Position numbers and translations under genes: made by a program. The notes below the pieces were generated by a model. It did not search any database. It was not told the DNA's origin and worked only from the letters and a program-made list of their open reading frames with translations. Below are positions 26,199 through 35,239 of a stretch of DNA of 64,000 bases, one piece after another; position 1 is the first letter of the stretch; each line of letters begins with the position of its first letter. This DNA comes from Stappia indica. Its GTDB lineage: Bacteria > Pseudomonadota > Alphaproteobacteria > Rhizobiales > Stappiaceae. The stretch spans positions 806,001-870,000 of the forward strand of contig NZ_JAIVMG010000001.1 of the NCBI RefSeq assembly GCF_020177335.1, given 5' to 3'.

Positions 26199-26515
26199 TG
26201 GTTGCATACAGGTTGAAAAAATCAACCCTAGAGACTAATCGGCTCATGAAGGGGGAAGCGTTATCTAGAAAAATCAACATGCTGCTTAATGACCCCGCAT
26301 TTGCCGCTCGCAACTACGGCCGACCACATTTAGCCAGACAAGCTGAAAGCATGAAGGTTGTGGCACGCCGTTTCCCACCAGATGCCAGGCATTGCCCCCC
26401 CCTGACCGGGGCACATCATGGGATGCATCGTTTCCTTCAGACGTTTCGCATGCAGGAGACAGATGATGCGCAGCTCCTTTCTCCCTCCCCGCCTTTTCGC
26501 CGGCCTTTTGTCTGA
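26198..26515 (+). CDS. Doubtful short ORF, possibly a gene remnant
   Basis: A 105-residue ORF whose first half looks protein-like (TLETNRLMKGEALSRKINML, then DPAFAARNYGRPHLARQAES), while the second half runs through the ribosome site and start of the next gene and loses protein character. There is no good Shine-Dalgarno sequence. It may be the 5' part of a gene whose end was lost at the edge of the AT-rich island near 26380. No family recognised. Confidence 0.25.
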   Translation: MVAYRLKKSTLETNRLMKGEALSRKINMLLNDPAFAARNYGRPHLARQAESMKVVARRFPPDARHCPPLTGAHHGMHRFLQTFRMQETDDAQLLSPSPPFRRPFV

Positions 26516-26973
26516 CAGTCCTTCCCTGCTTGCCGCTCTTCGCCGCCCAGGCGCCAGCCGAACCCTGGCAGAGCGGTGTCTCGAACGACGGCACAATCGC
26601 CTCCGCGCAGACCTCCGCGGCTGGAAAGATCCTGGATACCGGCTGCAGCAGCCGCCTTCGCGCGGCGCTGTATTTCACGCTCACTGGCGGGCCGCACGAA
26701 GGCATGCGGAATGTTGATGACACAAGCGATTCCATGATGATGTGGATCACGCTGTCTGGCGGACGCCTGGCCCGCCACCCGGTCGACGGTCACGATGTCG
26801 ACGCCGCGAAAACCTTCGTCGGCACCTTGCCCGCCACGGAGCCCGCGATGGAAGAATTTTCCAGCGGCAGCCGGATCGCGTTCACCACCGCCGAGGGAAT
26901 TACGATCTTCTCCGCGCCGATGGAGGGCGCGACCAAGGCGCGCGCCGCGTTCCGCAAGGCCTGCGGCATCTGA
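26463..26973 (+). pseudogene. Secreted hypothetical protein with a frameshift in the signal peptide
   Basis: GGAGAC and tandem ATGs at 26463/26466 open a signal-peptide-like frame (MMRSSFLPPRLFAGL) that breaks after about 15 codons. Its natural continuation (CLTVLPCLPLFAAQA and the 130-residue mature protein ending RAAFRKACGI) lies in the next frame. One extra base, probably in the TTTT run at 26506-26509, explains this. A TTG at 26530 could give a shortened, non-exported product. The mature part is not recognised; it has few cysteines and a mixed beta pattern. Either a real mutation or a sequencing error. Confidence 0.65.
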
Positions 26974-27045
26974 TTGCCCTCACCTGCCCCGCTCGCAGAG
27001 CCGCCAGGCCACAAAGGGTTTGCGCCCATGCGGTCATGGTGCTAC

Positions 27046-27071
27046 ATCCAGATCAATCATAATATCTGGAT
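27046..27071. promoter_or_regulatory. Probable ArsR operator
   Basis: Perfect eight-base arms ATCCAGAT and ATCTGGAT separated by 10 AT-rich bases, ending 10 bases before the arsR start codon. Position, symmetry and size fit autoregulation by ArsR released by arsenite. Confidence 0.7.
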
Positions 27072-27081
27072 TTATGGATAA

Positions 27082-27432
27082 ATGGATACCCCATCAGCTC
27101 TCGCCGCCCTGGCGGCACTTGGACAGGAAACCCGGCTTGAGGTGTTTCGCCTGCTGGTGCGAGCGGGCGACGCGGGCCTTCCCGCCGGTGAAATCGCCCT
27201 GCGGCTCGGCGCGGTGCAGAACACCGCCTCGGCGCATCTGAAGATCCTCACCCAGGCCGGGCTGATCCGTCCGGAGCGCGCGGGCCGGTCGGTGCGTTAC
27301 TTCGCCGACATGACCGGCTTCCGCGATCTGCTCGCCTTCCTGATGGAGGATTGCTGCAATGGCGCACCGGAGCTCTGCCGCCCCGTGATCGATGCGGTGG
27401 TGTGCGACGGCACGCCCAAGCCCGCCTCCTGA
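27082..27432 (+). CDS. arsR: ArsR-family arsenic-responsive repressor
   Basis: A 116-residue winged-helix repressor. The N-terminus LAALGQETRLEVFRLLVRAG is typical, with the recognition helix region QNTASAHLKILTQAGLIRPE and wing GRSVRYFA. The classical CxC motif in the DNA-binding helix is missing. Instead a C-terminal DCCNGAPELC cluster plus Cys near VVCDG could bind As(III), a variant arrangement known in other ArsR proteins. It is first in the operon arsR-acr3-arsC, with a palindromic operator directly upstream. Confidence 0.9.
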   Translation: MDTPSALAALAALGQETRLEVFRLLVRAGDAGLPAGEIALRLGAVQNTASAHLKILTQAGLIRPERAGRSVRYFADMTGFRDLLAFLMEDCCNGAPELCRPVIDAVVCDGTPKPAS

Positions 27433-27507
27433 CCGCGCTTTCCATCCTCTTCTGCGCGCCTTCCTTCCGCGCATCGCTCACATCGTCTCCCGAACCGGAC
27501 CCTTCTC

Positions 27508-28614
27508 ATGACCGACAATCTCGCTGCCGCAGCGCCGCTTCCCGATGCCTCCGCCCTTCCCGCCGGCGGCATCGGCTTTTTCGAAAAATGGCTTTCCGTC
27601 TGGGTGGCGCTGTGCATCGCCGCCGGGCTTCTGCTCGGCGCCTTCGCGCCCTCCGCCTTTGCCTTTCTGGCAAGCCTTGAATACGCCTCTGTCAATCTGG
27701 TCGTCGCCGGGCTGATCTGGGCGATGGTGTTCCCGATGATGGTCAATGTCGATTTCGCCAGCCTGCGGCACATCGGCGACCGGCCCAAGGGGCTGGTGCT
27801 GACCCTTGTCGTCAACTGGCTGATCAAGCCCTTCACCATGGCCGCGCTCGGGGTGCTGTTCTTCGAGCATGTGTTCGCCGGCTGGATCGCCCCAGCGGAC
27901 GCACAAAGCTATATCGCCGGCCTGATCCTGCTCGGCGCGGCGCCCTGTACCGCCATGGTGTTCGTCTGGAGCCAGCTCACGCGCGGCGATCCGGCCTACA
28001 CCCTGGTGCAGGTGTCGGCCAATGACGTCATCATGATCTTCGCTTTCGCGCCGATCGTCGCCCTGCTGCTGGGCGTGACCGATATTGCCGTGCCGTGGGA
28101 CACCCTGCTGCTCGCCACCGGGCTTTATGTGGCCATTCCGCTGGCTGCCGGCGCGCTCACCCGCCAACACCTGACCCGCGCCGCCGGCACTGGCGCGGAC
28201 GCGGACGCGGACGCGGAAGAAGCGGTTGCCCGCTTCACCGCGCGGCTCAAGCCGGTGTCGATCCTCGGCCTGCTGGCCACGGTGGTGCTGCTGTTCGGCT
28301 TTCAGGGCGAGGTGATCCTGCGTGATCCGCTGCTGATCGCGATGATCGCCGTGCCGCTGCTGCTCCAGTCCTACGGCATCTTCCTTCTGACCTATGCCGC
28401 TGCCCGCGTCTGGAAGATCCCCTTCAACATCGCCGCCCCTTGCGCGCTGATCGGCACCTCGAATTTCTTCGAGCTGGCGGTGGCGGTGGCCATCAGCCTG
28501 TTCGGCCTCCACTCCGGCGCGGCGCTGGCCACCGTTGTCGGCGTGCTGGTGGAAGTCCCGGTGATGCTGTCGCTGGTCGCCTTCGCCAACCGTACCCGCC
28601 ACTGGTTCGCCTGA
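27508..28614 (+). CDS. acr3: ACR3-family arsenite efflux permease
   Basis: A 368-residue membrane transporter with about ten transmembrane helices. Family segments are [14 protein letters not shown] and, in TM4, [20 protein letters not shown] with the essential cysteine; the second conserved region is [13 protein letters not shown]. It exports As(III) using the proton gradient. A run of Ala/Asp residues ([11 protein letters not shown]) forms a cytoplasmic loop not seen in all homologues. It lies between arsR and arsC. Confidence 0.93.
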   Translation: MTDNLAAAAPLPDASALPAGGIGFFEKWLSVWVALCIAAGLLLGAFAPSAFAFLASLEYASVNLVVAGLIWAMVFPMMVNVDFASLRHIGDRPKGLVLTLVVNWLIKPFTMAALGVLFFEHVFAGWIAPADAQSYIAGLILLGAAPCTAMVFVWSQLTRGDPAYTLVQVSANDVIMIFAFAPIVALLLGVTDIAVPWDTLLLATGLYVAIPLAAGALTRQHLTRAAGTGADADADAEEAVARFTARLKPVSILGLLATVVLLFGFQGEVILRDPLLIAMIAVPLLLQSYGIFLLTYAAARVWKIPFNIAAPCALIGTSNFFELAVAVAISLFGLHSGAALATVVGVLVEVPVMLSLVAFANRTRHWFA

Positions 28615-28642
28615 TCGCCGCTATTCACAAGGGAAGGCCCCG

Positions 28643-29047
28643 ATGCACGTCACCATCTACCACAACCCGGACTGCGGCACCTCGCGCAACACCCTGGCCA
28701 TGCTGCGCGCGGCCGGAGAAACCCCTGAGGTGATCGAATACCTGAAGACCCCGCCCAGCCGGGAGCGGCTCGTTGCGCTGCTGGCGGCCATGGGGCTTTC
28801 CCCGCGCCAGCTCCTGCGCCAGAAGGGAACGCCCTATGACGCGCTGGGGCTGGCCGACCTCAGCCTGAGCGACGATCAGTTGATCGATGCCATGATGGCC
28901 CATCCGCTGTTGATCAACCGGCCGATTGTCGAAACCCCGCGCGGCACGCGGCTCTGCCGGCCATCGGAAACGGTCGTGGAGTTATTGCCGCCGGGCGTGC
29001 TTCGCCGCTTCACCAAGGAGGACGGCGAGGAGGTCACCTTCGAGTAA
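28643..29047 (+). CDS. arsC: Arsenate reductase, glutaredoxin-coupled (ArsC)
   Basis: A 134-residue thioredoxin-fold reductase of the plasmid R773 ArsC type. The active-site motif HNPDCGTSRNTLAML has the catalytic Cys12, and NRPIVETPRGTRLCRP supplies the conserved arginine. It converts As(V) to As(III), which the Acr3 pump upstream exports. Third and last gene of the ars operon, 28 bases after acr3. Confidence 0.93.
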   Translation: MHVTIYHNPDCGTSRNTLAMLRAAGETPEVIEYLKTPPSRERLVALLAAMGLSPRQLLRQKGTPYDALGLADLSLSDDQLIDAMMAHPLLINRPIVETPRGTRLCRPSETVVELLPPGVLRRFTKEDGEEVTFE

Positions 29048-29068
29048 GGCGCGGACGACGCGAAGGGC

Positions 29069-29623
29069 TCAGTCCGACCCCTTGATGGTGTCGGACTGCA
29101 GCACATCGCCCGGGACAATCCCGAGCCGGGCAGCCAGACCGCCCTTGACCTCAAGCACGAAGCGCACCTCGGCCCGCGAGGGCACCAGCTCTTCGGAGAG
29201 CGGCGTCGCCTCCCGGGCGATATGGGCGATCCGGCCGGAGGCTTCGACAAACAGCATGTCGAGCGGGATCAGCGTGTTCTTCATCCAGAAGAACACCTCC
29301 TTCTCCTGCTTGAAGTCGAACAGCATCCCCTGATCGTCTGCCAGCGCGGTGCGGTGCATCAGCCCGGTGGCACGGGCCGCCGGCGTATCGGCGATTTCCA
29401 CCTCGAAGCGATGACGGCCGGTCTGGGAGATGACCAGCAGCGATTCGCGCCGCAGAGCGGCGGCCTCGGCCCCTCCAGCGCTTGCAGGCAGGGGCGCGCT
29501 CCAGGAAAGAAGCAGCAGCGCGCCGCCAAGCGCCAGCTTGCGAAGGGCCGCGCGCAGCGCGCCGGCCTTGCTGCCGGCGGACCGGCGAGCGGGTCTGCAA
29601 AATCCTGGAAACGAGATGTCCAT
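29069..29623 (-). CDS. DUF192-family exported protein
   Basis: A 184-residue protein with a basic N-terminus and signal peptide (LALGGALLLLSWSAPLPASA). The DUF192 domain follows, with RATGLMHRTALADDQGMLFD and the hallmark FFWMKNTLIPLDMLFV, ending GIVPGDVLQ. Start chosen at ATG 29623; the frame is open further upstream but without family similarity. The role of DUF192 is not known. Converges with arsC. Confidence 0.85.
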   Translation of the reverse strand: MDISFPGFCRPARRSAGSKAGALRAALRKLALGGALLLLSWSAPLPASAGGAEAAALRRESLLVISQTGRHRFEVEIADTPAARATGLMHRTALADDQGMLFDFKQEKEVFFWMKNTLIPLDMLFVEASGRIAHIAREATPLSEELVPSRAEVRFVLEVKGGLAARLGIVPGDVLQSDTIKGSD

Positions 29624-29775
29624 GGTCACGGCCAGCGGTATCCTGAAGGGTATGCCCGCCGCGAGATCACCGGCCCCTCCGGTGCGGCGACAAGCAGTCA
29701 CCCGTTAAGGTGACGGCGAATGATGTGCCGTGCAAGTTTCCCAGACAACGCAAGAACGCTGCAGCAAGCGCCCCG

Positions 29776-30360
29776 TCAATGGGAGGCGGGAATATGCACG
29801 CCTTCGCCGTCAGGGCGAATTTCCGCGGCCATCCGTCCCTTGGGACCCTGGCCGAAGCGCACGAGCACCGTCTGCCCGGGGCGCAGCTCGGTGATGCCGT
29901 AGCGCCGCAGGGTTTCCATGTGCACGAAGATATCTTCCGTGCCCTCGCCCTCAGTGACGAAGCCGAAACCCTTGATGCGATTGAACCACTTCACCGTGGC
30001 GCGGACGTAACCGCCTTCGGGCGTCACCTGCACATGGGTGCGCGACGGCGGCATCTGGGAGGGGTGAATGGCGGTCGATTCGTCCATCGACAGGATGCGG
30101 AAGGCCTGCAGACCGCGCGTGCCCGGCACCACTTCGCAGACGATCCGCGCGCCCTCATAGGCGGTGCGATAGCCATCGCGGCGCAGGCAGGTGACATGCA
30201 GCAGAATATCGCCAAGGTCCTCGTCGGGGACGATGAACCCGTAGCCCTTGGCCACATCGAACCACTTGATCGAGCCGGCAACCTCCAGCAGATCGACACC
30301 GGGATCCTCCGATCCCGTTTCGTGTCGCGTCGCCGCTGCCTTTGCCATCAAGTCCTTCAT
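29776..30360 (-). CDS. Tandem cold-shock domain protein
   Basis: A 194-residue protein with two cold-shock domains. The first has [20 protein letters not shown] and [14 protein letters not shown]. The second has [20 protein letters not shown] and [13 protein letters not shown]; both keep the RNP1-like KGxGF and RNP2-like (F/L)xH motifs for single-stranded nucleic acid binding. A long linker joins them. Double-CSD proteins are typical of Hyphomicrobiales. ATG at 30348 is an alternative start. Confidence 0.9.
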   Translation of the reverse strand: MKDLMAKAAATRHETGSEDPGVDLLEVAGSIKWFDVAKGYGFIVPDEDLGDILLHVTCLRRDGYRTAYEGARIVCEVVPGTRGLQAFRILSMDESTAIHPSQMPPSRTHVQVTPEGGYVRATVKWFNRIKGFGFVTEGEGTEDIFVHMETLRRYGITELRPGQTVLVRFGQGPKGRMAAEIRPDGEGVHIPASH

Positions 30361-30651
30361 TCGTCCATGCCCCTGATACGCCGTAAGCTGGATCCTCTTG
30401 CGCGGACACCGCAATACAACGATTCCACCTCCGAAGGATAACACTGCCGCATTGCCGGACCAGACAATTCTTCGAATTCACTGTCGGCAAGTCCATTTCA
30501 GTGTGCGGTGAAACCGGCGATTCGCCAAGCCGCCCCGCATCGGAGCGCCCGAGGCGGCGCGCTCCCGCCCGGAAAAACGCCGGTCACCCCATTGATGTCC
30601 GGCCGGCGCGCCATATGCTGTTGCCAATTCATCGCCAACAACGAGGCATTC

Positions 30652-31092
30652 ATGCGTTATCTGCACACAATGGTCCGCGTCCGCGACATCGACGAATCGC
30701 TGCGCTTTTACTGCGATGCGTTCGGGCTGGAGGAAGCACGCCGCATCGACAACGAAAAGGGACGCTTCACCCTGATCTTCCTTGCCGCGCCCGGAGACCT
30801 CGATGCGGTGCGCAAGGGACAGGCGCCGGCCCTTGAGCTCACCTACAACTGGGACCCGGAAGAGTACACCGGCGGCCGCAATTTCGGCCATCTCGCCTAT
30901 GAGGTGGAGGACATCTATGCCACCTGCGAGAAGCTGCAGAAGGCCGGGGTGACGATCAACCGCCCGCCGCGCGACGGCCACATGGCCTTCGTCCGCTCTC
31001 CCGACAACATCTCGATCGAGCTTTTGCAGAAGGGCGAGGCGCTGGCGCCCCGCGAACCCTGGGCCTCGATGGAAAATACCGGAAGCTGGTAA
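30652..31092 (+). CDS. gloA: Lactoylglutathione lyase (glyoxalase I)
   Basis: A 146-residue vicinal-oxygen-chelate protein: HTMVRVRDIDESLRFYCDAF with the first metal ligand, LELTYNW with the glutamate, GHLAYEVEDIYATC with the second-half histidine, and NISIELLQKGEAL with the last glutamate. It converts the hemithioacetal of methylglyoxal and glutathione. The usual N-terminal extra residues are absent; ATG 30652 has GAGG upstream. Confidence 0.9.
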   Translation: MRYLHTMVRVRDIDESLRFYCDAFGLEEARRIDNEKGRFTLIFLAAPGDLDAVRKGQAPALELTYNWDPEEYTGGRNFGHLAYEVEDIYATCEKLQKAGVTINRPPRDGHMAFVRSPDNISIELLQKGEALAPREPWASMENTGSW

Positions 31093-31236
31093 CCGGAAAA
31101 GGGGCGGAAAACTGCGGTTCTTCCGCCCTCCCCGGCACAACTATCAACATCAAAATGCGAAACTGTGGATGACGACACAGATCCCCTCTTGCCGGGAAGA
31201 AAAAAGCCCCCTATAAACCGCGCACACCGGCAGCGG

Positions 31237-31312
31237 GCGCCCATCGTCTAGCGGTCTAGGACGCCGCCCTTTCACGGCGGAAACACGGGTTCGAGTCCCG
31301 TTGGGCGTACCA
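31237..31312 (+). tRNA. tRNA-Glu (TTC)
   Basis: The acceptor stem GCGCCCA/TGGGCGT, anticodon stem CCGCC/GGCGG with loop CTTTCAC (anticodon TTC), and T arm ACGGGTTCGAGTCCCGT fold fully; CCA is encoded. A TATAAA box at 31213-31218 upstream is a likely -10 element. A strong GC hairpin (31392-31411) follows downstream. Confidence 0.93.
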
Positions 31313-31514
31313 TCTTCTTCCGGTCTGCATCGCTCTGCGATCGGCCGAAAGCGCTGCCGAAGATTTCCGGACCATCGTTGCGAATGCACCAGCCGGGCCT
31401 GTTGGCCCGGCGGTCCTGGCCTCGCGCTTCACCAGCGCTACGGGCACCTCCCCTTTCATCAGACCGCCGTCCCGTGTCATCCTTGCCGGACCAGCAGTGG
31501 ATCGGGAGCGGGAC

Positions 31515-32180
31515 ATGACAGCGGCAGATGACAGCGACACCCCCGGCACCTACGCCTCACCGCCCTGTTTCATGCATGAGCTTGGCCCCGATGGGCGCCC
31601 GGTGGCGACGGCAGATGGTTCACAGAACTCGCGGGACCTCTCTCGCTGGCGCAAGGCTACCCGCGAGCGCCTGATTGCCGAGCGCCTCGCCCTGCCGGCG
31701 GAAACACGCCAGCAGATCTCCGAACGGATTGCGCATCGCCTCGACGCGGCGCTCCACCCTCTTGCAGAGCATACAATCGGCCTCTACTGGCCGTTCCGCG
31801 GCGAGCCGGACCTGCGCCCCTGGATCAAGACCCTTGTCTCCCACGGCGCCCGAGCGGCGCTTCCTGCGGTCATCACCAAGGGCCAGCCACTGGAGTTTCG
31901 CCTCTGGCAGCCCGGTGACCCTCTGGAAAAGGGCGTGTGGAACATTCCCGTCCCGACCCAGGGCGCGATTGTCGCCCCGGATGTGATCGTCGCGCCGCTG
32001 GTCGGCTTCGACGCCGCGGGCTACCGGCTCGGCTATGGCGGCGGGTTCTACGACCGGACCCTGCGCGCCATGCCGCACACACCGAAGATCATCGGAGTGG
32101 GCTACGAAATCAGCCGCCTGCCGACCATCTACCCGCAATGGCACGACGTTCCGATGGATACACTCATTGTGGAGGGCTAA
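31515..32180 (+). CDS. 5-formyltetrahydrofolate cyclo-ligase
   Basis: A 221-residue protein of the 5-FTHF cyclo-ligase (YgfA/Fau) family: WRKATRERLIAERLALPAET at the N-terminal ATP-binding region, IGLYWPFRGEPDLRPW, VIVAPLVGFDAAGYRLGYGG and the C-terminal GGFYDRTLRAM. It converts 5-formyl-THF to methenyl-THF. The ATG at 31515 has GGGAG eight bases upstream. It carries an N-terminal extension of about 35 residues before the usual start. Confidence 0.9.
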   Translation: MTAADDSDTPGTYASPPCFMHELGPDGRPVATADGSQNSRDLSRWRKATRERLIAERLALPAETRQQISERIAHRLDAALHPLAEHTIGLYWPFRGEPDLRPWIKTLVSHGARAALPAVITKGQPLEFRLWQPGDPLEKGVWNIPVPTQGAIVAPDVIVAPLVGFDAAGYRLGYGGGFYDRTLRAMPHTPKIIGVGYEISRLPTIYPQWHDVPMDTLIVEG

Positions 32181-32852
32181 ACCGCCTCGGTCACCGGCAT
32201 GGGCGGTCGCCGCGCACCGGCCAGAAGACGCAAATTTTTTACCGATAATTTTCAGAGATTTGCAACTTTGGACGACTGCATTGCAATTCGCAAAAGTGAC
32301 AAGGCCAATTCGCGCAGGATTCCGGGTGTCACTATCAGATTCTGGGAGATTTCGTCATCTTTCGCAGTATTTTGCAGAGTGGCACGCGCACAACCCGGTT
32401 GGCACGCTTTTTGGTTTGTATAGAGCAAGCCGGAACGGACATGGTCGAGGAAGGTCAGCCCGACACCACCACGTTTCGGACAAAACCGCGATGCCCCATC
32501 GACAAATGATCGCGGACATATAAAAACTCCCGGCGCCCACCGGATCGGTCCCGTCCCGTCAACTCCACCCCTGACGGCCCCGACCCACCGGTGGGCGTAT
32601 TTCTTTTCCCCGCACCCGTCATCATCCCGCTTCCCGGCAGAACCGCACAGACCGCAAACGGGCGACAGATGAAAACGGGCGGGCGCAGCAGCACCGCCCG
32701 CAAACTGCGACAAAGGCCAAACCCGCCTGGGCACCATCAACTCGGTGCGGTCAATTCCTCCCTCATCCGTGCATTGAGGATGACGATAATGGATGCCTTC
32801 AGGCCTGCGCCCCTCGCCCTCAAGTGGAGGCGCGTGGCGGAAGCTCCTGCTT

Positions 32853-32926
32853 GGCCAACGGACAGGCACCGAAACGCCGCGGCTCTCCGATCCCGGCTCG
32901 CCGCCTTGCGGCGTCCGGGAGGACGC
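32853..32926 (+). repeat. Dispersed GC-rich repeat, copy A (partial)
   Basis: Contains CTCTCCGATCCCGGCTCGCC followed by GGCGTCCGGGAGGACG. The same order occurs at 43070-43111 with small differences. Only the right half of the element is present here. Confidence 0.6.
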
Positions 32927-33000
32927 GGAGTGTGGCGGTGGTGTACGGTATCGAGCCGCCGCTGCCCTTGAAATGGTGTCGTCCGGGCACCTCCTCTTGG

Positions 33001-33130
33001 CGTCATTCCGGGCAAGCGTCAGCGCGACCCAGAATCGGCGAGCCAAAAGACAGGCATTTCCAAGAGACTGAAAGCGGGCGGCCGCGCCTCGCCGATACCG
33101 GCTCTCTCCGCTTCGCTTCGTCCGGGAGGC
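33001..33130 (+). repeat. Dispersed GC-rich repeat, copy B
   Basis: Starts CGTCATTCCGGGCAAGCGTC, continues through AATCGGCGAGCC and AGACAGGCATTTCCAAGA, and ends with GCTTCGTCCGGGAGG. It lines up with the copy at 42996, and its first 35 bases resemble the palindrome inside cobN. Confidence 0.6.
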
Positions 33131-33244
33131 CGCCCCGCAGGAGCACTGCCAACACACTTACGGGGCGGATTGATCCGCCCCGCCTCATATCGCCCTGTGG
33201 TAGCCCCGCCCCTGAGGGCGAGAGGCGTCAGACTGCCATCGACC

Positions 33245-34618
33245 TCAGGCGCGGATCCGCTCGCTCGGCTCGCGCATGGTCACCAGCTCTTCCGCCGCCG
33301 TCGGGTGCACCGCCATGGTGCTGTCGAAATCGGCCTTGGTCGCGCCCATGCGCAAGGCAACGCCCAGCACCTGCGACAGCTCACCCGCATCGGCACCGAG
33401 CACATGAACGCCAAGCACCCGGTCGCTGTCCGGCTCGACCAGCATCTTCATCAGCATCTTTTCTTCGCGCCCGGACAGGGTGTGCTTCATCGGCCGGAAG
33501 GCGGCGCGATAGACATCGACGGCGCCGTAGCAGGCTACCGCCTCTTCCTGGGTGAGGCCGACGGTGCCGATTTCCGGCTGCGAGAACACGGCGGTGGGGA
33601 TCATGTCATGATCCGTGCTCCAGGGCTTGCCGCCAAACACCGTATCGGCGAAGGCATGGCCCTCGCGGATCGCCACCGGCGTCAGGTTCACCCGGTCCGT
33701 CACGTCCCCGACCGCATAGATCGAGGGCACATTGGTGCGCGAGGTCTCGTCCACCTCGATGGCGCCGGACGCGGATACGGCCACGCCGGCCGCTTCCAGG
33801 CCGAGGCCGGAGGTGTTCGGCCGGCGACCGATCGCGAACATGATCCGGTCGGCGGCGAGGGTTTCACCGGCTTGCGTCTGGCCGATCAAGCCATCCGGTC
33901 CCTTTTCGATGGATGCGAAGGTGTCGCCGCAGATCACGCGGATGCCCTTGCGCTCCATCTCCTCGTGCAGCATCTTTCGCAGATCGCCATCGAAGCCGCG
34001 CAGGATCTCCTCGCCGCGATAAAGCAGCGTGGTTTCAGCGCCGAGGCCGTTGAAGATGCCGGCGAACTCGACGGCGATGTAGCCGCCGCCGGCCACCACC
34101 ACCCGCTTCGGGAAATCAGCAAGGTGGAACGCCTCGTTGGAGGTGATCACGTGCTCGCCGCCGGGAAGACCGGCATCGACATTGGGGGTCGCGCCGACCG
34201 CGATCAGGATCGTCTTGGCACGGACCCGCCGATCATCGGAGAGGATATGCACCGTGTGCTCATCCTCCAGCACGGCCCGGCTGTCGAACAGCTCCACGCC
34301 GGCCCGTTCCAGATTGCGCCGATAGACGCCCTCCAGACGCGCGATCTCCCGGTCCTTGGCATCGATCAGCTTTTCCCAGTCGAACTGCCGCTCGCCGACC
34401 TGCCAGCCAAAGCCGGCCGCGTCCTCGAACTCCTCGGAGAATTTGGAGGCATAGACAAAGAGTTTCTTGGGAACGCAGCCACGGATGACACAGGTGCCGC
34501 CATAGCGGTACTCCTCGGCGATGCCCACCCGCGCCCCATAGCCGGCGGCGATACGCGCGGCGCGAACGCCGCCCGATCCGCCGCCAATGACGAAAAGATC
34601 ATAATCGAAATCAGTCAT
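33245..34618 (-). CDS. gor: Glutathione-disulfide reductase
   Basis: A 457-residue flavoprotein of the pyridine nucleotide-disulfide reductase class I family. The FAD motif GGGSGGVRAARIAAGYGA is N-terminal, then the redox-active disulfide GGTCVIRGCVPKKL. VVVAGGGYIAVEFAGIFNGL is the NADPH site, followed by ALRMGATKADFDSTMAVHPT with the catalytic histidine. It keeps glutathione reduced. A GR rather than lipoamide dehydrogenase identity follows from the GGTCVIRGCVPKK spacing. The DUF2059 gene and rpiA lie upstream on the same strand. Confidence 0.94.
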   Translation of the reverse strand: MTDFDYDLFVIGGGSGGVRAARIAAGYGARVGIAEEYRYGGTCVIRGCVPKKLFVYASKFSEEFEDAAGFGWQVGERQFDWEKLIDAKDREIARLEGVYRRNLERAGVELFDSRAVLEDEHTVHILSDDRRVRAKTILIAVGATPNVDAGLPGGEHVITSNEAFHLADFPKRVVVAGGGYIAVEFAGIFNGLGAETTLLYRGEEILRGFDGDLRKMLHEEMERKGIRVICGDTFASIEKGPDGLIGQTQAGETLAADRIMFAIGRRPNTSGLGLEAAGVAVSASGAIEVDETSRTNVPSIYAVGDVTDRVNLTPVAIREGHAFADTVFGGKPWSTDHDMIPTAVFSQPEIGTVGLTQEEAVACYGAVDVYRAAFRPMKHTLSGREEKMLMKMLVEPDSDRVLGVHVLGADAGELSQVLGVALRMGATKADFDSTMAVHPTAAEELVTMREPSERIRA

Positions 34619-34668
34619 TCAGCGTATCTCCAGTGCGCGAGCAGCATCCCCTCAGGGGGTACGACCGA

Positions 34669-35181
34669 TTACTCGGTCGCCGCCGCCTGTCGCTTGGTCA
34701 GCTCTTCGCGCACCAAGGTCACCATTTCCGTGGAAATCGCATCGCCCCACTGCTTGGCCGCACCGATCGACAGCGCCCGAAGCTCCGGCTCGACGCGGGA
34801 ATACTTCTGGCCGAGCGGCGACTTGTAGAAGGCGGTCAGCTGGTTCAGCTCCTCGATGGAGAAGCGGCGGGCCCAGACCTCGAACACCACCTTGTTCAGC
34901 TCCGGACGGCGCGATGCAAGCGACAGCGCCACCTCGTTGACGATCTCGTCGATCATCGCCGTGTTGGCCGGATCGCGCTGGATGAACAGCGTGCGGGTGC
35001 GCTCGGCCATCAGCGGCAGCACATTGTCGAAGGCGCGGATCGCATTGGATGCGAACACGGTCTCGCGGGCAGCCGCAAGATGGTCCTCGGGGATGGTCTC
35101 CTGCGCCTGCAGCGGCAGGGCGGCGCTCATGAACAGCGCCGAAGCGGCGACCAGCAGGGTCTTGCGAGCGATACGGATCAT
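34669..35181 (-). CDS. DUF2059-domain exported protein
   Basis: A 170-residue protein with signal peptide (KTLLVAASALFMSAALPLQA) and a helical DUF2059 domain, recognised by ELNQLTAFYKSPLGQKYSRV. GGAG precedes ATG 35181. Periplasmic; function unknown. It is a neighbour of gor and rpiA, which is common in Hyphomicrobiales. Confidence 0.87.
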   Translation of the reverse strand: MIRIARKTLLVAASALFMSAALPLQAQETIPEDHLAAARETVFASNAIRAFDNVLPLMAERTRTLFIQRDPANTAMIDEIVNEVALSLASRRPELNKVVFEVWARRFSIEELNQLTAFYKSPLGQKYSRVEPELRALSIGAAKQWGDAISTEMVTLVREELTKRQAAATE

Positions 35182-35239
35182 TAAAAACTCCATTGCAAAG
35201 GGCATCGGCAGAGGGTTGGCTTACCCGGCCAGCCCGGTT

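Larger units (their letters stand above)
32181..33244. other. 1-kb gene-free region with dispersed repeats
   Basis: No ORF here looks like a protein. The left part (32180-32540) is AT-rich. The right part holds two copies of a GC-rich repeat family (about 32853-32926 and 33001-33130) that recurs at about 42996-43111. These sequences give long but meaningless open frames. Confidence 0.7.

Noticed and set aside
23589-26460. Quorum island as an element integrated at tRNA-Pro
   Set aside because: The island lies on the 5' side of the tRNA, whereas integrases normally use the 3' end. No integrase and no repeated tRNA 3' sequence were seen.
31313-31514. 6S RNA gene next to the folate cyclo-ligase, as in E. 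coli
   Set aside because: The gap is short, follows tRNA-Glu, and shows only one GC hairpin, not the long central-bubble structure of 6S RNA.
32252-33157. 301-codon minus-strand frame in the gene-free region
   Set aside because: Composition is that of translated intergenic repeats (for example HAPPLEGEGRRPE); no ribosome site and no family.
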